Positions 1 through 5,259 of a stretch of DNA of 5,259 bases are shown piece by piece; position 1 is the stretch's first letter, and the number at the start of each line of letters is the position of its first letter. Made by a program: the position numbers and the translations under genes. Below the pieces are notes generated by a model. That model worked only from the letters and a program-made list of their open reading frames with translations, had not been told where the DNA came from and made no database searches. The stretch covers positions 1 to 5,259 of the forward strand of contig JAKADI010000177.1 in assembly GCA_021820675.1 (NCBI GenBank), given 5' to 3'. Source of the DNA: Bacillota bacterium (GTDB taxonomy: Bacteria; Bacillota; Sulfobacillia; Sulfobacillales; Sulfobacillaceae).

Positions 1-270
1 CTCGTACATTCCGCTGCCCGGCAAAAAAATTTTATCACGGCCATAAATCCGCCTGTGATGCCTACGCGGATTCTTGCTGGGCGACGGCGGGCGTAAAGTA
101 GCAGGATTCGCTTGCTCCAGAGCATAGTACCGCAAAATGTGTTTGTCGCATATCTGGCTGCAATGCAGTCGCCAATTAGGGTTGTGGCTATGGATCATGC
201 ACCAGCGCCAAAAATTCAACAGTACGTGTACTTCCGCAAGTTGTGCATAACGTATCCATTTTCTAGTCAT
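1..270 (-). CDS. Small basic protein, candidate Spo0E-like aspartyl-phosphate phosphatase (partial, runs off left edge)
   Basis: An uninterrupted minus-strand frame of 90 codons starts with ATG at 270 and is still open at position 1, so the C-terminus is missing. The start is supported by AAAGAGG at 284-278, seven bases ahead. Residues about 10-52 resemble the two-helix hairpin of the Spo0E family: a first helix rich in hydrophobics and Trp, a short polar turn near H27-N32, then S38-Q39-I40-C41-D42 followed by I45 and Y48-Y49. The family signature is SQELD with a downstream I and Y, and the Ser, Gln and Asp are kept here. Known members dephosphorylate Spo0A~P and delay sporulation. After residue 55 the chain becomes Pro/Arg/His rich, including RRHHRR at 69-74, unlike the usual short Spo0E proteins. 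The gene is divergent from thiC. That it is a gene is fairly sure; the family call is a motif-level inference. Confidence 0.55.
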   Translation of the reverse strand, partial: MTRKWIRYAQLAEVHVLLNFWRWCMIHSHNPNWRLHCSQICDKHILRYYALEQANPATLRPPSPSKNPRRHHRRIYGRDKIFLPGSGMYE

Positions 271-277
271 GATAGCG

Positions 278-284
278 CCTCTTT
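278..284 (-). promoter_or_regulatory. Ribosome binding site of the left-edge gene
   Basis: On the minus strand this reads AAAGAGG, seven bases before the ATG at 270. It is the main support for that start. Its first three bases are also the end of a 10-bp inverted-repeat arm (282-291). Confidence 0.65.
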
Positions 285-337
285 AACAATTATCCTTATT
301 ATGAGTTAGCCGTTTAGTATATCCTGGAATTGTTAAA
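282..337. repeat. Inverted repeat TTTAACAATT / AATTGTTAAA
   Basis: TTTAACAATT at 282-291 is the exact reverse complement of AATTGTTAAA at 328-337, with 36 bases between. The arms flank the candidate -10 at 316-321, and the gene-proximal arm touches the ribosome binding site. A 15-bp AT-only odd palindrome (338-352) follows the outer arm. The octamer AATTATCC occurs at 288-295 and again at 347-354. The arrangement could bind a regulator, though AT-rich sequence makes such repeats less surprising. Confidence 0.5.
316..321 (-). promoter_or_regulatory. Possible -10 element for the left-edge gene
   Basis: On the minus strand this reads TATACT, five of six matches to TATAAT. The hexamer 17 bp upstream (344-339, TAATTA) is a poor -35, so the promoter may be weak or activator-dependent. 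Transcription from it would start near 309 and give a leader of about 39 bases. Confidence 0.3.
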
Positions 338-547
338 ATAATTATTAATTATCCGCCGCCATTCCTAGATTGTCGAGGCTAATTCTTATGAATAACGCGA
401 CAAGCTTTGCCTGTTTGTGACAAGAAACGCGGAATCATGGCCAAGATTCCTGGGTTGTGCGTCGAGGCGTGTAACACTGTGGGATATGATTGCGAACGTT
501 ATGGAAAACCATGAGATGCACCGGGAATACTCCGCGAATGCTTCCAC

Positions 548-575
548 GAAATATTATCCCGCGGGTGAATATTTC
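548..575. promoter_or_regulatory. 28-bp near-perfect palindrome abutting the thiC promoter (candidate operator)
   Basis: The outer arms GAAATATT (548-555) and AATATTTC (568-575) are exact reverse complements, and the centre CCCGCGGG (558-565) is itself a perfect palindrome. Only the two base pairs between arms and core (AT on the left, TG on the right) break the symmetry, so 24 of 28 positions are symmetric. It ends two bases before the proposed -35 at 578. No T-run follows on either strand, which argues against a terminator. A dimeric regulator binding site is the simplest reading; the regulator is unknown. Confidence 0.6.
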
Positions 576-577
576 CC

Positions 578-606
578 TTGTCATATCCTTTCAAGACCGT
601 CATAGT
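578..606 (+). promoter_or_regulatory. Likely thiC promoter
   Basis: TTGTCA at 578-583 matches the -35 consensus at five of six positions. CATAGT at 601-606 lies 17 bp downstream and matches the -10 at four of six. Transcription would begin near 613, right at the 5' edge of the TPP aptamer, which is the expected geometry. A 19-bp spacing to TAGTAT (603-608) is an alternative. Confidence 0.55.
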
Positions 607-617
607 ATAGACATAAC

Positions 618-2536
<1,919 letters not shown>

Positions 2537-2571
2537 CGGATTCAATACCGCACTCCTGGAATTTTAAGAAG

Positions 2572-2611
2572 AAAGATCCGTGGACCCAAAAGTGGTGGCA
2601 CGGATCTTTTT
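2572..2611. terminator. Bidirectional intrinsic terminator between thiC and the DsrE-family gene
   Basis: AAAGATCCGTG (2572-2582) and CACGGATCTTT (2599-2609) form a perfect 11-bp stem around a 16-base loop. On the plus strand the 3' arm runs into a T-tract (2606-2611). On the minus strand the hairpin is followed by TTTCTTCTT, so it can serve both converging genes. It begins 36 bases after the thiC stop. Confidence 0.88.
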
Positions 2612-2624
2612 GTTAAATGCGCTC

Positions 2625-2639
2625 ACCCCAAAGAGGGGT
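2625..2639. repeat. Short GC-rich hairpin in the convergent intergenic region
   Basis: ACCCC (2625-2629) and GGGGT (2635-2639) flank a five-base loop. No T-run follows on the plus strand. On the minus strand it lies 43 bases past the DsrE-family stop and ahead of the main terminator. A second small stem, GGGC/GCCC at 2660-2672, is nearby. They may add to RNA 3'-end stability, but neither looks like a terminator on its own. Confidence 0.3.
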
Positions 2640-2681
2640 TCAAGCCTAAGCCGTGTCAAGGGCCAAGTGCCCATAAACCCA

Positions 2682-3020
2682 TCAGACACCAACGATTTGA
2701 TAGCCTTGCTCAACAAGACGCACTAACGCTTCACCTGCGAGTTCCATGGTAATGCCGCGGGCGCTCACTTGTTCCGTCACCCCATATTGATCGGCATTGG
2801 CGGGACATGCGGCTAAGGGAACCTGGGCTCCGGTCAATGTCGCGAGTGCCTCGTCGATGGCAGCGTCGCCCACGGAAGCAAGGCGCACGCCCGGACCAAA
2901 GAAATAGACCTCGACATCCTGATTGCGGTGGGTTTTGAGGCGTCCTGCCAGGATGAGATTCGCCAAGGCCTTGTCCCGCAAGTCGGGTCCTGCCGTTATC
3001 CAAAAAGCAATTTTTGCCAT
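2682..3020 (-). CDS. DsrE-family (DsrE/TusD/YchN-like) small sulfur-relay-type protein
   Basis: A 112-residue soluble protein with the pattern of the DsrE fold: an opening strand (KIAFWITAG, residues 3-11), a helix near 14-30 with the conserved ALANLILAGRL look, a strand VEVYFFGPGV (37-46), and then the L69-A-A-C-P block. Cys72 is the only cysteine and sits where family members carry the sulfur-accepting Cys, followed by A-D-Q-Y-G-V. Relatives pass persulfide sulfur in tRNA thiolation or dissimilatory sulfur oxidation, but many single-gene members have no assigned substrate. The start at 3020 has a perfect AAGGAGG (3032-3026) five bases upstream. The gene stands alone, convergent with thiC, with no tus, dsr, rhodanese or tusA gene visible. 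Family is fairly sure; the exact role is open. Confidence 0.85.
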   Translation of the reverse strand: MAKIAFWITAGPDLRDKALANLILAGRLKTHRNQDVEVYFFGPGVRLASVGDAAIDEALATLTGAQVPLAACPANADQYGVTEQVSARGITMELAGEALVRLVEQGYQIVGV

Positions 3021-3025
3021 AAGCG

Positions 3026-3032
3026 CCTCCTT
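3026..3032 (-). promoter_or_regulatory. Ribosome binding site of the DsrE-family gene
   Basis: A perfect AAGGAGG on the minus strand, five bases from the ATG at 3020. It predicts strong translation and fixes the start. Confidence 0.9.
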
Positions 3033-3056
3033 AAAAATAGCGATAAAGAGAACCCC

Positions 3057-3119
3057 ATAGTGAAATTTTCATTGCCCTCTATCACTATATCGTGATTAAC
3101 TTCAACATACAAGGTTAAT
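3057..3119. promoter_or_regulatory. Overlapping dyads over the DsrE-gene promoter (candidate operator)
   Basis: Three exact inverted repeats overlap here. ATCAC (3081-3085) and GTGAT (3092-3096) are six bases apart and centred on the -10. ATAGTGA (3057-3063) is the reverse complement of TCACTAT (3082-3088), giving a third half-site past the transcription start. ATTAAC (3095-3100) and GTTAAT (3114-3119) flank the -35. The placement fits repressor binding at the promoter, but the protein is unknown and the short arms could partly be chance. Confidence 0.45.
3084..3112 (-). promoter_or_regulatory. Likely promoter of the DsrE-family gene
   Basis: On the minus strand TTGTAT (3112-3107) is followed after 17 bp by TATAGT (3089-3084). 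The -10 matches at five of six positions and the -35 at three of six. Transcription would start near 3077, leaving a leader of about 57 bases. The -10 lies inside the dyad at 3081-3096, so a bound protein would cover it. Confidence 0.5.
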
Positions 3120-3242
3120 TGCGCCCTATAATCCGTGCTAAGATCATCAATCTTGCGTTTTTTGAGAAATGTCATGACGCCCATCAAGGCCGTTTTCTTC
3201 ACTTATCCCTGACCCCTGGGAGAAGGGTTCAGCCTAATGGAA

Positions 3243-3273
3243 ATACGTGCCTGATACGTGCTGATATGTGCTT
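3243..3273. repeat. Three-unit tandem repeat of about 10 bp (ATAYGTGC-TG)
   Basis: ATACGTGCCTG (3243-3253), ATACGTGCTG (3254-3263) and ATATGTGCTT (3264-3273) follow head to tail. The 10-11 bp period puts each copy on the same face of the helix, as expected for cooperative protein binding. It lies 216 bases before the STAND start and 222 before the DsrE-family start. It could also be a neutral slippage product. Confidence 0.55.
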
Positions 3274-3349
3274 TTCGAGCAGGAATTTTGTTAATAAATG
3301 GCGAATAATCCCTAAATCAAATATCATTCTTATTACATGGATAATCGGG

Positions 3350-3422
3350 GGCATATGCCGAGCATGGCATTATGACACGCATTGTTTGTCGCCATGCATG
3401 GTCGAAAATCCGATCAGCTGAT
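3350..3422. repeat. Cluster of three perfect 10-bp palindromes upstream of the STAND gene
   Basis: GGCATATGCC (3350-3359), CCATGCATGG (3392-3401) and ATCAGCTGAT (3413-3422) are each perfectly self-complementary. The first is followed by a further GGCAT (3366-3370), giving an extra half-site. The three core sequences differ, so one shared regulator is not obvious. They end 67 bases before the STAND start, in the span where its promoter should be. Confidence 0.45.
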
Positions 3423-3473
3423 GAATGTGCCATACACGACAATCAATTCGGGGAAGGATTTACGGGAGCAACG

Positions 3474-3481
3474 AAGGTAGG
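3474..3481 (+). promoter_or_regulatory. Ribosome binding site of the STAND gene
   Basis: AAGGTAGG lies eight bases before the ATG at 3490, a moderate site (AAGGAGG with one inserted T). An in-frame TAG at 3478-3480 overlaps it, so translation in this frame cannot begin earlier than 3490. Confidence 0.65.
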
Positions 3482-3489
3482 AAAATCCC

Positions 3490-5259
3490 ATGACGTGGCT
3501 TGCCAATTCAGCTTTTGAAGAATCTGACCGATTTGTCGGCCGTGAAGATGAACTCCGGCAGTGGAGGATGTGGCTGAAAGACCTTGCGCCGGCAACACAA
3601 CTGTGGAATGTCCACGGTATTGCCGGTATGGGGAAGTCGACCCTTCTCTGGCAATGGATGGCGGCCGCTCATCGCGAACAGATTCCGTCGATATGGATGG
3701 ACGGGCGTTCTTGCCCTAAGCAGCCGATTCAGTTTTTAGATTATCTCTTTGAAATGACGGGGAAGCTCTTCCCGCTCAGTCCGCGAAATCCAAGGGCTTG
3801 GCCGGGTCGGTTCTTGTGGGTGATTGATAACTTTGACGACCTGGAATTGCTGGAAGGCTGGCTGCGTGAGGATTTGATTGGACGGCTGCCAGAGGTGGGC
3901 GGGCTATTAGTCGTTGCGTCCCGACGCGGATTATCCCCCCACTGGCTGGTGCATCCCATCTGGGCGCCGCGCATTACGAACGTCTCGTTGGGACCTTGGG
4001 CACAAAACGAAGTGCGCAGTTATTGCCGTCAACTGGGATTGCCGGCGACCGATGAATTAGAACAGATGTTGCGTCCTTTACAAGGCCATCCGTTGTCCTT
4101 GGCCGTTGCGGGTGAGTATTTGATGCGGCGGGGCACCGTGATGAGCCAGCGGGACTACTCCTTTCTAGAACCGCTGACGGCGGAGTTGTTACGCGAGGTC
4201 ACCGACCCCGGACTGCGTTCTTTTGTGGATGTTTTAACGGTGTTGCCGGTAGCCAGGCAGGATATGATTGCCCGGATTGCCGCGCCTTTGATCATCAGCG
4301 CCGCTCAATATCGGGACCTCAGCCACTTGTCTTTCGTTCGAGTAGCTCCGGGCGGCATTGCGCTGCATGATGTGGTTCGCTCTCAACTTTTGGCGTACAT
4401 GCAAGAACACAATCCGGTCTCCCTAAAACGCTTGCGGCTCAAGGCGTTGGATTCGTTAGGGACGTTATACCGCCAAAGTGAGGGCCCTGAACGCCATCAC
4501 TTAGCTTACTTGCTGCTGGAGATTACGGCGCAATCTTTACCGCTTTCCAGTCCATATGCCAATATTGCGGCCGTTGATGAAATTGTGCGCGAAAATCAAT
4601 TAAAATCCGGAGATCTCGAAGTTCTTCATCACCTGTTGGACGAGTGGGGAAGACAAAGTCTGAACATGCCCAGCAGTGCTGTCGCGCACGCTTTTCTCAA
4701 TGGCATTGTGGCCCGTTTTGATGGAGACATTCGAGTATTTCGCGAACCCAGTGGAGATCCGGTGGCATTTTTTGCAACCTTGCCCCTGTACCGACAAACC
4801 GTTCAATTTGTCGAACACTATGTGCCTGGCAGCATTGACAAATATTTTCCTGATGAAAAAGTATTTCCCTCTGAACGTCAAGAGGCCGATACGTACTTTG
4901 GCACCCTGGTGGGAGTGAGTCAAAATCATCCCCGCTACCAGTCCCGCGATTTACTGGGGATTCTGATTCGCGACGGTCTCTCATTTTTAGGACGGGGCTT
5001 ACGCGGCGTAATTGGGGTGAGTGAACCGAATTTGAAACGCTTACTCCAGATTTTAGGATTTGTTTCCCATCCCGTCGATGAGGGGGGTGACGTGGAAGCA
5101 TTCACTCTCGACATGCGCGATCGCGATTTTTTATTGTGGGTCGGTTCGATTATGCGTGCGTTAAATCGGCCCTTTCGGGCAAATTCCTACGCTGTTGATG
5201 AAACTCGGTTGCGTAATGTTTTGAAAGTCATTCAAGATCCGTTGGCATTCCGCCAGAGC
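3490..5259 (+). CDS. STAND/NB-ARC-type ATPase with winged-helix-like and GNAT-like C-terminal regions (partial, runs off right edge)
   Basis: The frame is open for 590 codons from the ATG at 3490 to the window edge, with no stop reached. FVGRE (residues 15-19) opens the NTPase domain. Walker A is G43-I-A-G-M-G-K49-S-T51; Walker B is FLWVIDNFDD (108-117) with D113; VVASRRGL (141-148) fits the sensor Arg motif; G199-H-P-L is the GxP motif. LHDVVR (292-297) at the end of a winged-helix-like segment corresponds to the MHD motif of NB-ARC switches. Such proteins are ADP-held signalling ATPases that oligomerise on ligand binding. Residues about 395-535 look like a GNAT fold: an RVFREPSGDPVAFFATLPL hairpin, a strand and helix near 473-500, then SEPNLKRLLQILGF (511-524). 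The acetyl-CoA loop is degenerate (Q484-S-R-D-L-L instead of Q-x-x-G-x-G/A). No membrane segment or signal peptide is seen. The ATPase call is firm, the GNAT call is inference, and the biological role is unknown. Confidence 0.85.
   Translation, partial: MTWLANSAFEESDRFVGREDELRQWRMWLKDLAPATQLWNVHGIAGMGKSTLLWQWMAAAHREQIPSIWMDGRSCPKQPIQFLDYLFEMTGKLFPLSPRNPRAWPGRFLWVIDNFDDLELLEGWLREDLIGRLPEVGGLLVVASRRGLSPHWLVHPIWAPRITNVSLGPWAQNEVRSYCRQLGLPATDELEQMLRPLQGHPLSLAVAGEYLMRRGTVMSQRDYSFLEPLTAELLREVTDPGLRSFVDVLTVLPVARQDMIARIAAPLIISAAQYRDLSHLSFVRVAPGGIALHDVVRSQLLAYMQEHNPVSLKRLRLKALDSLGTLYRQSEGPERHHLAYLLLEITAQSLPLSSPYANIAAVDEIVRENQLKSGDLEVLHHLLDEWGRQSLNMPSSAVAHAFLNGIVARFDGDIRVFREPSGDPVAFFATLPLYRQTVQFVEHYVPGSIDKYFPDEKVFPSERQEADTYFGTLVGVSQNHPRYQSRDLLGILIRDGLSFLGRGLRGVIGVSEPNLKRLLQILGFVSHPVDEGGDVEAFTLDMRDRDFLLWVGSIMRALNRPFRANSYAVDETRLRNVLKVIQDPLAFRQS

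Larger units (their letters stand above)
271..610. other. Divergent intergenic region between the left-edge gene and the thiC leader
   Basis: This stretch of about 340 bases holds no convincing gene. The left part (about 282-352) is AT-rich and contains the inverted repeat and possible -10 of the minus-strand gene. Positions 355-547 contain only short frames without ribosome binding sites, and I see no structure there that I can interpret. The right part holds the palindrome at 548-575 and the thiC promoter. Confidence 0.6.
3021..3489. other. Divergent intergenic region between the DsrE-family gene and the STAND gene
   Basis: This region of about 470 bases has no convincing gene. Its left part (3026-3119) holds the leader, promoter and dyads of the DsrE-family gene. 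The middle holds a tandem repeat (3243-3273), and the right part a cluster of perfect palindromes (3350-3422). I could not find a good plus-strand promoter for the STAND gene. GATAAT at 3340-3345 is a possible -10 but lacks a recognisable -35. Confidence 0.55.

Noticed and set aside
112..309. Plus-strand frame of 65 codons at the left edge
   Set aside because: It is antisense to the minus-strand gene that has the better ribosome binding site and Spo0E-like motif, and it has no site of its own.
370..377. TTGTCGAG, seven of eight matches to a Spo0A box
   Set aside because: One such match is expected often enough by chance in a region this size, although it would fit a Spo0E-like gene next door.
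2588..2611. T-box-like run AGTGGTGGCACGG
   Set aside because: It resembles the T-box antiterminator block only loosely, lies at the 3' end of thiC rather than in a leader, and is fully explained by the bidirectional terminator.
3127..3132. Perfect TATAAT on the plus strand as a promoter for the STAND gene
   Set aside because: No acceptable -35 lies 16-18 bp upstream, and it is about 360 bases from the start codon.
2996..3202. Minus-strand frame of 68 codons overlapping the DsrE-family start
   Set aside because: It would cover the promoter and ribosome binding site of the DsrE-family gene in another frame, and shows no recognisable family features.
3209..3236. Possible terminator hairpin TGACCC / GGGTTCA
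   Set aside because: The stem needs a bulge, no T-run follows on either strand, and no gene ends here.
3119..3421. Plus-strand frame of 100 codons in the divergent region
   Set aside because: It begins with TTG, lacks a ribosome binding site, reads through the tandem repeat and the palindromes, and the product has no recognisable features.
3741..5101. Several antisense and alternative-frame open frames inside the STAND gene
   Set aside because: All lie within the continuous 590-codon frame that carries the ATPase motifs, and none has independent support.

Overview
The window looks like chromosomal DNA of a spore-forming, Gram-positive-type bacterium, possibly a Sulfobacillus-like Firmicute. 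The lineage is an inference: it rests on strong AAGGAGG-type ribosome binding sites, a TPP riboswitch in front of thiC, a candidate Spo0E-like gene, a DsrE-family sulfur-relay protein and mid-range base composition. No rRNA, tRNA, mobile element or CRISPR array is visible.

Layout. Positions 1-270 (minus) hold the 5' part of a small gene leaving the window on the left; it has a good ribosome binding site and a Spo0E-like S-Q-x-x-D-x-x-I-x-x-Y-Y pattern. Positions 271-610 form a divergent intergenic region with AT-rich repeats and, just before the thiC promoter, a striking 28-bp near-perfect palindrome. Positions 618-700 are a canonical TPP aptamer, followed by an expression platform that can be read as a translational switch. 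thiC (800-2536, plus) is complete and ends in a bidirectional terminator shared with the convergent DsrE-family gene (2682-3020, minus). Positions 3021-3489 are a divergent regulatory region: it carries overlapping dyads over the DsrE-gene promoter, a three-unit tandem repeat and a cluster of three perfect 10-bp palindromes. From 3490 to the right edge an open reading frame of at least 590 codons encodes a STAND/NB-ARC-type signalling ATPase. It has a winged-helix-like segment and a C-terminal region that resembles a GNAT acetyltransferase fold with a degenerate cofactor loop.

How the parts work together. thiC makes the pyrimidine half of thiamine and is controlled by TPP feedback in the leader, possibly with a DNA-level regulator at the palindrome. 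The DsrE-like protein is a separate monocistronic gene with its own operator-like promoter. The STAND protein is transcribed away from it and is probably a ligand-triggered switch protein. No operon links the four genes. The least ordinary parts are the STAND-GNAT-like fusion and the dense dyad symmetry in both divergent intergenic regions.
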